Origin: Balneolaceae bacterium
Lineage (GTDB): Bacteria; Bacteroidota; Rhodothermia; Balneolales; Balneolaceae
Reading direction: 5' to 3'
Assembly: GCA_034521495.1 (NCBI GenBank)
Contig: JAXHMK010000004.1
Span: 528,587-592,586 of the forward strand
DNA length: 64,000 nt
Shown: one piece after another, positions 47,191 through 59,029 of the stretch
How the letters are laid out: the number at the start of each line of letters is the position of its first letter
How positions within the stretch are numbered: position 1 is the first letter of the stretch
Translations under genes and position numbers: made by a program
The notes under the pieces: generated by a model
What the model was told of the DNA's origin: nothing
Database searches by the model: none
The model's input: only the letters and a program-made list of their open reading frames with translations

Positions 47191-49920
47191 ATGGAGAAAA
47201 AACAAGCAGAAGCGTTGGATAAATCGAGTCGATCATCAAAAATGGAAAGAGAGAATCAGGAGAGCGGGGGTTGGTCACGGCGAGATTTTTTAAGAGGAAG
47301 TTTGGGCTCAGCCGGGATGCTTGCACTGTCTGGAACGGGATTATTCCAGGTACTCCAGGGATGCAGCTCTCAGGGCAGTAATACAGCATTCGCGGAACGG
47401 GCGGCTGAACTGATTAGCCAGATGACAATAGAAGAAAAAATATCCCAGCTACGGTATGATGCCCCCGCCATCGACCGGCTTAACATACCGCAATATAACT
47501 GGTGGAACGAGTGCCTGCACGGAGTGGGCCGGGCAGGAATTGCTACCGTGTTTCCGCAGGCAATTGGTATGGCCGCAACGTGGAACAGCTCTCTTTTTAA
47601 CGAAGTAGCGAATGTAATTTCTGATGAAGCACGCGCCAAACACAAGGCATTTACAGATGCCGGCCGGCGCGATATCTACATGGGGCTGACGTTTTGGACG
47701 CCAAATATCAACATTGTTCGTGATCCGCGCTGGGGCCGCGGGCAGGAAACTTACGGCGAAGATCCATTTCTCACAGGGTCACTCGCTAACTCATTTATCC
47801 GGGGATTGCAGGGAGACGATCCCGACTATTATAAAGTGATAGCCACGTCTAAACATTTTGCAGTTCACAATGGCCCGGAACCTTTACGCCACTCATTCGA
47901 TGTGGATGTGAGTGAACGCGATCTTCATGAAACCTATCTGCCGATGTTTAAAACCACTGTTCAGGATGCAAAAGTAGCGTCCATCATGTGTGCCTATAAC
48001 CGGTTTCGGGGTTTGCCCTGCTGCGGCAGTGACCCGCTTTTACAGGAGATTTTACGTGATGACTGGGGATTTGACGGGTACGTAGTTACCGACTGCTGGG
48101 CTGTTGCCGATTTCTATGAGGAAGGCAGGCATGATTTTTCGGATACAGCTGCCGAAGCGGCGGCAATTTCACTGAAGGCAGGTTCAGATCTAAACTGCGG
48201 AAACTCATTCCCATATCTGCAGGAAGCGTATGAGCAGGGATTGATTACTGAAGACGACCTGGACGTGGCTCTGCAACGATTATTTGAAGCCAGGTTTAAA
48301 CTGGGTATGTTCGATGATCCCTCTGAAGTTCCCTTCTCCAACATTCCCTATTCTGTTGTAGCAAGCGACGAGCATAACGAAACAGCGCTGCAAATGGCGA
48401 GAGAATCCATCGTACTGCTGAAAAACGATTCTACCGATAACAATCCTGATCCGCTGCTGCCGCTTTCGAAAGATCTGAACTCTGTAGCAGTTATCGGCCC
48501 CAATGCCGACAACTACTGGAGTATGCTTGGCAATTATCACGGGACGCCCGCAGAGGCGATAACGCCACTCAACGGTATCCAAAATAAACTGGGTGATCGG
48601 GTTGACGTGAACTACGCCCTGGGATCTCATTTTGCCGAGGGAATTCCCAACCTCAGTGTGGTGGATAGTGAATACCTGACTCCATCCGAGGGAGATGGAA
48701 ACGGATTATATGGCGAATATTTTGAGAATACAGAGTTCGAGGGCGAACCGGCCATCAGTCGGGTTGATTCGCAAGTCGATTTTATATGGAAAGATGACAC
48801 GCCGATCAACGGAGAAATGGCTGATCGATTTTCAGCCCGCTGGACCGGTCAGTTACGAGCGCCGGTAACCGGAACTTATGCGATCGGCCTGAATGGGATG
48901 AACTATTTCAAACTGTATTTTGAAGGTGAAGAACGATTCGACCGCCAGATGACCCACTCTCCCTGGTACCGGTATTTTGAGGTGGACCTGGAAGCGGGTG
49001 AGACCTACGACATAACCGTGGAGTTTTACAGCTATGGACCCGATCCGCAAATTCAACTCACGTGGGAAGTTCCAGGGACAGATCTGCTGGCCGAGGCAAA
49101 AGAAGCGGCTGCGAATTCCGATGTTGTTGTATTATGCCTGGGTTTAAATGCCCGTATGGAAGGTGAGGAGATGGACCTGGAGGTTGATGGCTTTGAAGGG
49201 GGCGACAAGACGAACCTGGAACTGCCGGCACCGCAGGAGAACCTGTTGCAAGAGATTCACGCATTGGGTAAGCCGGTTGTTCTTGTTCTGATGAGTGGAA
49301 GCGCAATCGCCATAAATTGGGCAGATGAAAACATCCCGTCCATATTACAGGCGTGGTATGGCGGACAGGCCGGAGGAACCGCCATTGCCGACGTGCTTTT
49401 CGGAGACTACAATCCCGCCGGACGTTTGCCGGTAACGTTCTACAAATCAATTAATGATCTGCCCGAGTTTACCGATTACGATATGGAAGGACATACCTAC
49501 AAATATTTTAGAGGTGATGTTCTCTATCCATTTGGCTTCGGCTTGTCGTACACCAATTTTGAATACTCCAATTTACAACTTGGAAGTGCTCAATATTCGG
49601 CTCAAAATGGAGGAGAGATTTTAGTCAGTGCAGACATTACCAATACCGGTGAGATGGATGGTGATGAGGTTGTTCAGCTTTACCTGCACTACCCGGAAGG
49701 AAGCGACCCAAGACTTGTGAAAGAGCTGAAAGGGTACAACCGGGTTCACATTCCGGCGGGAGATACACAAACCGTAGAGTTTGTTCTCAATTCCGATTCA
49801 TTTGCTCACTGGAGTGATGAGGAAGAATCATTAACGGTTCAACCCGGAGAAATAGAAGTGATGATTGGACGATCATCAGAGGATCTCCTGTTAACGGAAT
49901 CACTACAAATTACCGCGTAA
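47191..49920 (+). CDS. GH3 glycoside hydrolase with PA14 insert, Tat lipoprotein
   Basis: 909 residues. A twin-arginine signal (WSRRDFLRGSLG, RR at 30-31) leads to a lipobox VLQGC (Cys58), predicting Tat export and lipid anchoring. The GH3 N-terminal barrel follows with RWGRGQETYGEDPFLTGSLA, KHFAVHNGPEP and the nucleophile Asp in FDGYVVTDCWAVAD (near residue 300). The C-terminal GH3 sandwich is interrupted by a PA14 domain (GLYGEYFENTEFEGEPAISR, about 505-640), and an FnIII-like domain ends the protein. The order resembles beta-xylosidase/beta-glucosidase of plant-glycan degraders. It is the only carbohydrate hydrolase seen here. Confidence 0.93.
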   Translation: MEKKQAEALDKSSRSSKMERENQESGGWSRRDFLRGSLGSAGMLALSGTGLFQVLQGCSSQGSNTAFAERAAELISQMTIEEKISQLRYDAPAIDRLNIPQYNWWNECLHGVGRAGIATVFPQAIGMAATWNSSLFNEVANVISDEARAKHKAFTDAGRRDIYMGLTFWTPNINIVRDPRWGRGQETYGEDPFLTGSLANSFIRGLQGDDPDYYKVIATSKHFAVHNGPEPLRHSFDVDVSERDLHETYLPMFKTTVQDAKVASIMCAYNRFRGLPCCGSDPLLQEILRDDWGFDGYVVTDCWAVADFYEEGRHDFSDTAAEAAAISLKAGSDLNCGNSFPYLQEAYEQGLITEDDLDVALQRLFEARFKLGMFDDPSEVPFSNIPYSVVASDEHNETALQMARESIVLLKNDSTDNNPDPLLPLSKDLNSVAVIGPNADNYWSMLGNYHGTPAEAITPLNGIQNKLGDRVDVNYALGSHFAEGIPNLSVVDSEYLTPSEGDGNGLYGEYFENTEFEGEPAISRVDSQVDFIWKDDTPINGEMADRFSARWTGQLRAPVTGTYAIGLNGMNYFKLYFEGEERFDRQMTHSPWYRYFEVDLEAGETYDITVEFYSYGPDPQIQLTWEVPGTDLLAEAKEAAANSDVVVLCLGLNARMEGEEMDLEVDGFEGGDKTNLELPAPQENLLQEIHALGKPVVLVLMSGSAIAINWADENIPSILQAWYGGQAGGTAIADVLFGDYNPAGRLPVTFYKSINDLPEFTDYDMEGHTYKYFRGDVLYPFGFGLSYTNFEYSNLQLGSAQYSAQNGGEILVSADITNTGEMDGDEVVQLYLHYPEGSDPRLVKELKGYNRVHIPAGDTQTVEFVLNSDSFAHWSDEEESLTVQPGEIEVMIGRSSEDLLLTESLQITA

Positions 49921-49955
49921 AGAGCCCTGCCGAATATGGTGACCATTTACACAGG

Positions 49956-50447
49956 TCACCATCTGTAACCCCGATGTCCGGGACGGCCGGTTCTTTGAAC
50001 ATTTTTGTCACCAGCCCAGAACGGCCGCAGATTTTCGTTTCGAAGCTGCAGGACCTGACCGTTAGCAGTTATCTCTTTTGCGATGTATTGTCCCTGCTCC
50101 ATCGCATCAGTCCGGAATGCCTGAACTTCAATAATCTGTCCCGCTTCCAATCCTTTCACATAACTTTCAAGAGCATAAGCAGCACCCAAATGAATATTTA
50201 GTATTTGATTGCTGTTCCCGGTTTTCAGGAATAAATGTGTGCCGATATAGGCGTGTCCTGTTGTATGTTCACAAGGCCCGGTTTTAATTTGCTCCAGTAC
50301 TCCTTCAAAACTTTCAATAGCCGGCTTTTCGACCTCTCTCGCAATTCCCGTAGCATCCCCAACTCCTTTCTGGGCAGAGACAGGCATAACGGTAAACAAA
50401 ATGAATCCTAAAACGGATATGACAGATGTTACAAAGATGCGTTTCAT
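49956..50447 (-). CDS. Exported hypothetical protein
   Basis: 163 residues with a signal peptide (FVTSVISVLGFILFTVMPVS, cleavage after SAQ). The mature part contains VLEQIKTGPCEHTTGHAYIG and IIEVQAFRTDAMEQGQYIAK, a small beta-barrel-like pattern of the kind seen in exported OB-fold proteins, then an Arg/Gly-rich end. I recognise no family. It is convergent with GH3 and lacks partners. Confidence 0.6.
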   Translation of the reverse strand: MKRIFVTSVISVLGFILFTVMPVSAQKGVGDATGIAREVEKPAIESFEGVLEQIKTGPCEHTTGHAYIGTHLFLKTGNSNQILNIHLGAAYALESYVKGLEAGQIIEVQAFRTDAMEQGQYIAKEITANGQVLQLRNENLRPFWAGDKNVQRTGRPGHRGYRW

Positions 50448-50689
50448 ATCTCCTCCTGGTTTTAAATTATCTATTTATCACTTACTTATTAGACGTAATT
50501 TCCGCCGCAGTGGTTTGATGGTTTTTAGTTTTTTATTGGAAATCAGGTATTTAAAAAGATTCAGAATAGTGCTCAAGTTTGAACGTATTTGTGCGGTAAA
50601 GAATCCGATTATTTCGTAGTTTTATAATTAAAGAAAGATCAAAATGAGAGGTTGTAAAGGAGAATCATTAGAATTGAAGAGAGGTTACT

Positions 50690-51187
50690 ATGAAATTTAT
50701 TTCAGATCTGTTTTTTAAGCATATTTTTTGGCTCAAATGGGCAGTGGTACTCATTATTTTAACCATTGGTATAATATTCATTTCAAGTGGAAATGAATCT
50801 ATTCTGCCATTTACAGAGAGTAAAAAAACTAACGGGGAATCAATTAATCCGACTTTGATCTACGCAGCCGAAGATCTTAATAATGTCCTTCCTCAGCGTC
50901 TTGAGCTGAACACCTTTTTCGACAGTGTAGGGGTGAGCCAGAACCAGCTGCATTACTACTATTCGATATCCAATCTTACGCGTCAGGATTTTTTGGAAAG
51001 GGAATTGCATGACTCTCTCTATACCGAAGCTGTTGATCGGATTCCCTGTACATTATGGCGTCCGTTATACATGCAGGGAGTTGAAGTTACCTTTACTTAC
51101 TATTCGATGGACGGGAGTGAGATTCTGAATTTCTCAAGAGAAAATGAAGCTTGCCAGACAGAAAGCTTCGAAGCAGTTTCCCCCTAA
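50690..51187 (+). CDS. Membrane-anchored hypothetical protein
   Basis: 165 residues with one N-terminal helix (WLKWAVVLIILTIGIIFISS) and a periplasmic domain containing TFFDSVGVSQNQLHYYYSIS and LWRPLYMQGVEVTFTYYSMD. I recognise no family. AGAGG lies upstream of the ATG. It is the last clearly intact gene before the degraded region. Confidence 0.6.
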   Translation: MKFISDLFFKHIFWLKWAVVLIILTIGIIFISSGNESILPFTESKKTNGESINPTLIYAAEDLNNVLPQRLELNTFFDSVGVSQNQLHYYYSISNLTRQDFLERELHDSLYTEAVDRIPCTLWRPLYMQGVEVTFTYYSMDGSEILNFSRENEACQTESFEAVSP

Positions 51188-51439
51188 AAAGTTGCATCTT
51201 TAGTTCATCTGACTTTGTGAAAGTATCGGTAATCGTTTGCTTTAATAACTCAACTTTCGGGGTTGGCTGTAAGGCATTGCAATTCTATGGTATAACCGGA
51301 TCACGCACGGGGTGTCATCTCATAGAAACGGCTAATCGACTCTACCACTTGGCCGCACAGTTGAACGTGTCCTCGGCTCAATAGCAGATCAACAAGTTCT
51401 AACCGGATGATTTGCAGACAAAGCTGCATGCTCATCATT

Positions 51440-52640
51440 TTCAGTTGCTCAGGAATCAGGCATGGAACGAGCCCGGAATGGTTCTATCGTCGGTTTGCTG
51501 GCGATGGTAATAGGCCAGCATCATATATCGCAGATCTACACGATACTGGTATGAGCCACTAAGGCGGCATAACTGCGCACCTCAACCTCACTGGCCAATC
51601 CAAGCTCTTTGCTTGATTTGCTTTAAAAACTCAATTGCCCATCGTTTGGCATAAATACGACAGATGCGCCTGGGGCGAAGATCGTACAGGTGGCGGATCT
51701 TTGCTATGGCCAACCATTGTACCAGGGGTGCGCGTGTCACGGATAAATACCACGCGGACCTTCGGCCCATTGAGCATCTGGACGGTTATCGAAGCCGATG
51801 ATGGGGCTGTCTTTAAAGGCATTGCACTGGTTTGATTTTGTTCACCTTCTCATCGAGGCTCTTTGAGCTGGTCAGATGCCGCCGATTATGAAGAAAGCCG
51901 ATGCTTCGGCAGATCTTTGAGCATACAGATCACGGGCAGATGCTTGCTGAGCGCCTGCACGTGACCCGGAAAGGAAAAACCAGCTGTCGCGCACCAAATA
52001 ATCAAAGGCCGTTACGCCTTTGCTGCCCACCCATCCAATCGATCATAGACGTGGCCACATCCAGGGTCTTTTGAGTGGCTCGCTTGCACCGTTTTCCGAA
52101 GTGTGTTCGCCCATCGAACCGGATAAGCTCGCAGGCGTTTTTCGTTGGAAGCATTGCTCAGAAGCTCGAATCCAGAGGGGAACGAAACTATGCCCATCGC
52201 TCCAGGCCAGGGTAAGCGTACGAAAGCCTTTGTAAAAGGTATTGTCGTTATGGTCAGGGAGTGATCCAGCCAAAAAGCTGTACCTTTTACTGCGGTTCCG
52301 CTTTATCCAGGAGCTGTCATTCCAGGATGAGCACGCGATCGCGACGCGAATCCGTTAAAGGGGTAGAAAAAGGCGATGATCTGTTGAGCCAGCAGTGAAC
52401 ACGAGACGTTCCGAATTGTACCGCTTCTGAGCCAAAAACTCATAAAAGGCGCTGCGTTCCGGAAGGGGATTGTTTTCTCCTTGAAAGCGATACACTTTGT
52501 TGCCGGAAAAGCGAACAGCAAGGAAAAGTCTGAAGCGTTTCCAGATAGGCTGAATGGCCCGATCGTTTATAAAATACCTGCCTGGTAGAGCATCGTCAGC
52601 GCTGCAAAATTTCTTGCGTAGTGCGTTAACCACCGTGCTG
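51440..52640 (-). pseudogene. IS4-type transposase remnant
   Basis: Minus-strand pieces join into a DDE transposase: ERSAFYEFLAQKRYNSERLV, then DRVLILDDSSWIKRNRSKRY (first Asp), KGFRTLTLAWSDGHSFVPLW, VRDSWFFLSGS (second Asp) and the C-terminal IYAKRWAIEFLKQIKQRA, which carries the Y-x(2)-R-x(3)-E-x(6)-K pattern of IS4 elements. At least five indels break it. Terminal inverted repeats were not found, so the limits are those of the coding remnant. Confidence 0.75.
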
Positions 52641-52889
52641 TTTTTAAGGGGAGAATTATCTATATTTGAATACCCATGAGAATAAAGTCCTAACTAATTG
52701 TTTGTTAATGATTTAGATACCATTTAACATACGCAATTAAGTGGACTTATTCTTCTTATTCCATAATTAACAACAACTTATGGATTTTTTTCATACGATT
52801 TTCTGAATTCCCCGAAAGATTGCAATTTTAATAATATTCGAATGTCGGCGAAGCGTATTATTCGTCAAGTTTTTCCAAGTTCACCTTGG

Positions 52890-54389
52890 TTAATAAGATT
52901 CTGATCGACTGTATAGCGTTTCAGAATCAGTAGATCTTTCATAAAATGTATCCGGTCGAAAAGGAAGCTTCCTGAGAGTACAAGGAATTTCTGCAGCCTC
53001 AGTGAAATTATGACTCTTCAAAAAATCAGCTCTCCAATTTGATGGAGCAATCAGATCAGCATCTTTGATGAGTACTTCAGAATCTATCCTGGAACGCTCA
53101 AAAGTAATCACTTCACGGTTCTCATCCTACTGCGAAAAAGTAGTATTTAAACGGAGTAATTATTTCTGGTTTGATTGATGGCTGATTATTTCCGGAATGT
53201 TTGAAGTGTCCCGGCAATCTGAGTTGACGATAAATCCGCCCCTCTCAAGAAGATCAGAAACAAGCCCGGAAGTATGATTAAGGTACTCAATGAGTACCGA
53301 ACAACTCTTCTGTTTCACACCTTCGGAAAGGATGAAAAAGATACCTGCAATTAAAATAGGTGTAATCATCGCTGCGTAAGGACCCCTTTCTTCAACAAAA
53401 ATGGAAAAGAGAGATATGTAAACACAGCGCCAATCAGCAGGGGCTTTTTTAGAACCGTTCGAAAATAAATCAGTACCAAGATGATAAAAATGCCGATCGA
53501 CAAATTATCATAAAACGACCTCATAAATGAAACACCGATATGGGATCTCACATTCTCTCTTGATCAAAAAAATCGGCATATTGCTCAAATGCACCAGCAT
53601 AATTTATCCACAAAAGTATTGGAACAATAAACGCCAAGGAGCGCGATTGCTCCAAGCCATTGGAAGGTTGAAATTTTATTATCAGGCTGTAGAAACAGTT
53701 TATAAAAAGCCATAACGAACACAATTGGCAGAAGAAACAAGGCACGGGGAGTTGTGAGATATGCGGCTGTGGAGATCAACCCCACAAGAAACCATTTTAT
53801 TAAATAACCTGATTTTTTTTGAAACTTGATTCTATGAGCCAGAAACAACGCCAGTATTACAGAAACAGAAGAGCAACCAAATCCATCCGTCCATACACCA
53901 AATTTCTGTTAAATGATACATCAGCAACAGCGCCCGCCAGGAAGAGTAGGGCGAATACTTTCTGCATCCGCTTTCTCGTAAAATTTTATAAAGTAAAGCA
54001 ATAGAAATATATCCGCTAATCAGGTTCGGTAATCTGAATACAATTGATCAAGACCAAAAAGATGAATCAATTGTGCTTGCAGAAGAATAGACCGGACCAT
54101 AGATGCGAAACCTGGCCAGTGCTATATCCGGGGATTAAGTTTTGAAGAAACCCATGACCATTAGCAAGATTAAAGGAAATGTTGGCGTAAAATGCTTCAT
54201 CGAAACCAGGAAGGAAAGGTGTAAATCGTAACCAGATTTACAATGAAGGCCATTATGATAAAGAGAAGGAAACCGTTTTGCAACCCTTCGGTTTGATACA
54301 TTAATAAACTTACATTTTCTAAATATCCCTGATAACAGGTATAAGATAGCTGGCTTTTCGAAAAGATGAGAGTAATTTTCGAGTAACAA
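52890..54389 (-). pseudogene. Multi-helix membrane protein remnant, GT39-like
   Basis: Successive minus-strand fragments are hydrophobic: LISTAAYLTTPRALFLLPIV, FYDNLSIGIFIILVLIYFRT and TPILIAGIFFILSEGVKQ. They are followed by a soluble C-terminal piece (RGGFIVNSDCRDTSNIPEII; IDSEVLIKDADLIAPSNW). The helix pattern with the PRALFLLP motif recalls ArnT/GT39-type glycosyltransferases that use lipid-linked sugars. More than six frame changes occur. The identification is tentative, but this was one integral-membrane gene of the polysaccharide cluster. Confidence 0.4.
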
Positions 54390-54832
54390 TAAAATTCATT
54401 TCTTTAGCAATAATTAAGAAAGATTTACTATCCGGTGTGATAGGGAATGGAAATGACTGTAAAGCGATCAGAGAAAAATAGAATTATATCTCCATTCTTG
54501 CTTAACTAAATTTATGCTTGTAGTTATGTGTTTTTTGTTAACCTTAATCAGTACAGTCCAAATGACATATTTATAAGAGGTGCTTTTTCGGGTATATCTT
54601 CTATTGTGGTTGGAAAAGTTTTTGAAGTGAGAACAATCTGGATTGATAGTGTTGCAAATTCAGAAGATTTATTTGGATCTGGTAAATTGGCTATAATGGT
54701 TGCGACTGTTTGGTTGACAGAATGGGAGAGCTTATCAGTAAAGGTGAACCAATATTCAACCGGTAAAAGCATGAGCATATTAAGTTTCTAAGGTATATAT
54801 CAGAGAAGTCTAATCGTAAGATGATTCGCCAA
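54390..54832. other. Intergenic or unrecognised degraded DNA
   Basis: About 440 bases with overlapping 80-codon frames on both strands, neither showing a recognisable domain. In the degraded context this may be an eroded gene. Nothing can be named. Confidence 0.3.
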
Positions 54833-56125
54833 TGAATGCTGAGAATCAAAAATATATATTGGTTATGCGAGCAGGAATATATAAGTCCCATTAATCGAAA
54901 CTATAAGAAATTTGGGATATAAGTCGATCGTGGTGAGTCCGACTGATAAGTATCCGGGAACCAGATTTGCAGACAAACATATTGATGCAGATACTACAGA
55001 TCTTGCGAAGATATGTGAGCTTATAAAAAATCTTAAAATTGATGCTGTGGTAACTACTGGTACAGATGTGGCTGTTCCTGTAATAGGAGAGTTGGTTGAT
55101 TTACTTGGTTTATGTGGAACAGGTGCGGTAGCTGCGCGGAAAAGCATGGACAAGATGTTGATGAAAGCAGCACTGGTAGCCAAAAATGTAACAACAGCGA
55201 AATATCAAGTAGTAAAAACGGTAGAAGAAGCGGAAACATCGGCAGAAGAGTTGGGCTATCCTGTTATTGTGAAGGCTGTAGATTCTTCAGGTCGTCGAGG
55301 TGTTAAGAGAGTTAATGAAAGACATATGATGGTTGAGGCTTTTTCATGAAGCTAAATCTGTTTCCAATCGTGATTGTGTACTTGTTGAAGAATACCTATC
55401 GGGTAAAGAATTAGGAGCACAGGCTGTTGTAGTTGATGATCAGGTGATTGAGGTTTTCATACATAATGATACTGTTCTAAGTAAGGAGACACCGGTGCCA
55501 GTCAGGCACTCTATGCCAGTCTGTATCGAACCAGCTCTTGCAAAGGCAACAATAAGAATTAATTAAGTCAGCAGTTTCAGCAATTGGTATTTCCAATGTG
55601 ATATCTAATGTTGATGTGATGATATGTGACGATAAACCATATATAATAGAAATCGGTGCAAGAATGGGTGCAACATGTTTGCCTGAAATTATTTCAATTT
55701 ATAATGATTTCAATGCATATGAGTTTATCATTAACCTTGCGTTAGGTGAGCCTGTATCATTAAATAGACCACTGAAGAATCAGGCAAATGCTGCATTGTT
55801 GTTATTTGAGTGATAGGTCAGGTTTTGTAGAGAGCATCACTATACCAGAATCAGTTTCGGAGCATCCTGATTTATATGAATTAGTTATAGACGTTGAGGT
55901 TAATGATAGAGTTAATAAATTTGTTACCGGGCCAGATCGTATAGGTCATATTGTTGTTACTTCAAAAACTTCAAGAGAAGCTGAAAAATTAGCATTAGAG
56001 TTGGCTGGCAAGGTTAACATTGTTATTCAGAGACCTTGGATCCGGTAGTGAGAAAGGATACGATTTCTTTACACCCTAATGGCAGAGTGACAAGTGAGTT
56101 TATTGGTAAGAAAATAGCGAATTGA
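54833..56125 (+). pseudogene. ATP-grasp ligase, frameshifted
   Basis: Pieces join from MNAENQKYILVMRAGIYKS through DAVVTTGTDVAVPVIGELVD and the ATP-grasp core AEELGYPVIVKAVDSSGRRG, then VLVEEYLSGKELGAQAVVVD, VDVMICDDKPYIIEIGARMG and a final IQRPWI...RKDTISLHPNGR. This is the carbamoyl-phosphate-synthase/BL00235-like ATP-grasp type that forms amide or peptide bonds to carboxylates. Indels fall near 54890, 55340, 55570 and 55800. It probably decorated a surface glycan, given its neighbours. All ATP-binding residues I can place remain. Confidence 0.7.
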
Positions 56126-56244
56126 TGAACAAGTTTCAACTGTATTATCTTGATAGTGATTTGCTCCATTAGATATATAGATTCCGCCATATGTTCTACA
56201 TTTGAATAACTTCTGATTTTAAAAACATTCAATTACTTCTTTTT

Positions 56245-57595
56245 ATGAAGTTCAAAATTTCAGATTATCTGTATCCGTTAGAGATCATTAAACTTTTCTG
56301 GTTTTTACGAAAATCGAAGAATTATACATACAGCAACTTGCTAAGCATCAGAATAAAAAACTCAAATCCATCATTCATCATGCATACCAGAATATGTCGT
56401 ACTACCGGGAATTGTTTAATAAGCATCAAAATAAAGCCGGCAGATATTCAATCCGTTGATGATCTTCCCACCATCCCGGTTTTGAGCAAAGAAATAATCA
56501 GAGAAGGTATGATGATTTAATTGCTGAAAATGCAGATAAGTTTAATCCTTACAAAACATGACAAGCGGTTCAACGGTTACTCCTCTGAAATTTCTACAAG
56601 ACAAGGAAGCAAGTATCGCCCGCTTTGCCTTTTTTTGGCGCATATGGAAAATGGCCGGTTATAAACCCTATATGAGATGGGCGCAAATTGATGGAATGCA
56701 CATCGGATCGAAAGAAAATCTTTGGAATCATAATCGAATGTTAAATTCACTTCAAATATCCGCTTACCATCTTGACCATCAGAATTGCGGCCGAATACTG
56801 GATAAACTATCCGAGTTTAAACCAAAAATTGTAAGGGGATATCCAACAGCTATCTTTACCCTGGCCCAGTATATTGATCATTATTCCTATAAAATCAGTT
56901 TACCATTTAAAAGTATTATTACGTATTCAGAAAATTTACCGCCTGAGTACCAGATCAAAAATTGAGCATGTGTTTAGCTGCCAGGTATTTGATCTCTTTT
57001 CGCAGTTGGAGGGAGTATGCCTGATTTCAGCAATGTAAGCAGAATCAACTACATCACCACATGGAGTATTCTGCCGGATGGAACTATTGGACAGAAACAA
57101 TTATGCCGGCTCGGGATAAAAAGAGGAGGGGGAAATGGCGGCAAACTCGGTTCTATAACTACTCTATGCCGTTTATTCGGGGTATAAAGCCTCGGGTGAC
57201 TTGGCAACATGGGGTGATGGATCTTGTGGATGTGGTATGGATCATAAAGTCATTGAAAACATATCAGGAAGAATGGTATATGTACTATTCGATACAGCTG
57301 GAAATTTGGTACCATTCCAAAGGTTTCATATCTACTCATTTGTTTCTGATGATTATGCTAGAGGGGTTGTTTCAGAGCCACCAATTGTGCAAAACAGTTC
57401 AGATACATTGAAATTATCCCTGGTTTTGAAAAATTCATCCAATGCTGAAAGAATTGAGAAAGAATTTACAAAAAGCATTAAAAGCAGGCTTGGAGATAGA
57501 GATGAACATTGAATTCATCCATTTTACACCGACAGCATTCCAAAAAGAAGAATGGAAAAACTCCGTTTGTCAGGAATAAACTTTTAAATCCAAAG
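56245..57595 (+). pseudogene. CapK/phenylacetate-CoA-ligase-like adenylating enzyme, copy 1, frameshifted
   Basis: Across frames the product resembles PaaK/CapK family proteins: LEIIKLFWFLRKSKNYTYS, MTSGSTVTPLKFLQDKEA (the phosphate loop), IVRGYPTAIFTLAQYID, ITYSENLPPEYQ, then the zinc-like ATWGDGSCGCGMDHKVIENI and SGRMVYVLF. The true C-terminus IEFIH...GKTPFVRNKLLNP lies in another frame. Such enzymes in capsule loci activate a carboxylate as an adenylate. At least five indels break it. A near-identical arrangement follows directly downstream. Confidence 0.7.
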
Positions 57596-57674
57596 ATTGA
57601 TTTTTGGAGGTAAAGGAGATTGGTTAGAAATTCCTGTTGCAGCTTGATGATAATATTCGAAAATGAGGTGATTT

Positions 57675-59026
57675 ATGTGGCCAGAAGTTAGATTGCTTTT
57701 TTATGAATTTTTCCAAAATTTCAGAAGTCTGTATCCGGTTGAGATAATCAAACTCTTCTGGTTACTGAAAAAATCGAGGGATTTTTCGTATGAGAGGCTT
57801 GTTGAGCATCAAAATAGAAAGCTGCGATCCATTTGTCACGCTTACCAGCATGTTTCCTATTACCGTGGTTTGTTGGATAAACGGGATTAAACCGGAAGAT
57901 ATTCAAACAGTAGACGACCTTTCTTGACGTGTGTTAACTAAAGAAATAATCAGAGAAAGGTATGATGATTTGATTGCAGATAATGCCGAGAAGTTTAATC
58001 CCTATCAAAATCAAACCAGCAGTACGGGTTCCCCCTTTTAAATTTCTTCAAGACAAAAACGTACCGTATAGCACGGTTTGCTTTTTTCTGGCGCATATGG
58101 AACATGGTTGGTTATTAACCTTATATGAGATGGGGCCAGGTTGGACGGGATGTTTTTGGGGTCAAACATGGAACTACAACCGGATGTTAAACTCTCTCCA
58201 AATTTCCGCATTTCTCTTTGATTATCAGATTGTAAACGGATCCTTGATAAACTATCCGATTTTAAGCCAAAAATATTAAGAGGCTACCCAACGGCTATAT
58301 TTACATTGGCTCAATTTGTCTTAGAATACTCATCGTATCAAATAAATTTTCCGATAAAAAACATTATTACTTATTCTGAAAACTTACTGCCAGAGGGTGC
58401 AGGTCAATAATAGAGAAGGCTTTTGATTGCCCGGTATATGATCTCTTTTTTGCGCAGTGGGAGGGTGTTTGCCTGATTTCAGAATGTGGCGACATCAGCT
58501 ACACCAGCATATGGAATTTTCTGCAATGGAACTATTGAATGAAAATAACCAACCTGTTAAGAATAATGAAGAGGGAGAGGTTACAGCAACGTCGTTCTAC
58601 AACTATTATTATGCCGTTTATTCGTTACAAAACCGGTGATTTGGCAGCATGGAGCAACACTTCTTGTACGTGCGGTTTGAACCATAGGGTCGTTGAAAAT
58701 CTATCTGGCAGAAAAGAGATGTATATTTCAACACCACGGGGTGACGTGGTTTCTTTCCAGGGATTTCCGATGTATGCCTTAGTAACTTATGAAAAAGTAG
58801 AGGGGTGCTTTTGGACACAAATCTTACGGAATAGCTTAGATAAGATTGAAATATATCTATTCTGAAAGATCCTTCGATCAGGCCTCTGGCGTTGAAAGTG
58901 AATTAACAAAAGCAGTGAAAACACGACTTGGGGATGATGTATGAAGGTTGAATTCATTCATACCGATAGCATTCCCAAACAGAAGAATAGGCAAAACGCC
59001 ACTAATAAAGAATAATTTGATTACAT
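57675..59026 (+). pseudogene. CapK/phenylacetate-CoA-ligase-like adenylating enzyme, copy 2, frameshifted
   Basis: It repeats the plan of the gene before it: LYPVEIIKLFWLLKKSRDFS, FKFLQDKNVPYST, MLNSLQISAFLFDYQ, RYKTGDLAAWSNTSCTCGLN, HRVVENLSGRKEMYIST and a C-terminus EFIHTDSIPK...GKTPLIKNNLIT. It clearly arose by tandem duplication, but divergence of the two is considerable, so the duplication is old. Indels are as dense as in copy 1. Paired paralogues may have activated two different acyl groups. Confidence 0.7.
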
Positions 59027-59029
59027 AGT

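Noticed and set aside
54528..54791. 87-codon plus-strand ORF and its 76-codon antisense partner
   Set aside because: Neither has recognisable motifs or a ribosome site, and both lie in degraded DNA.
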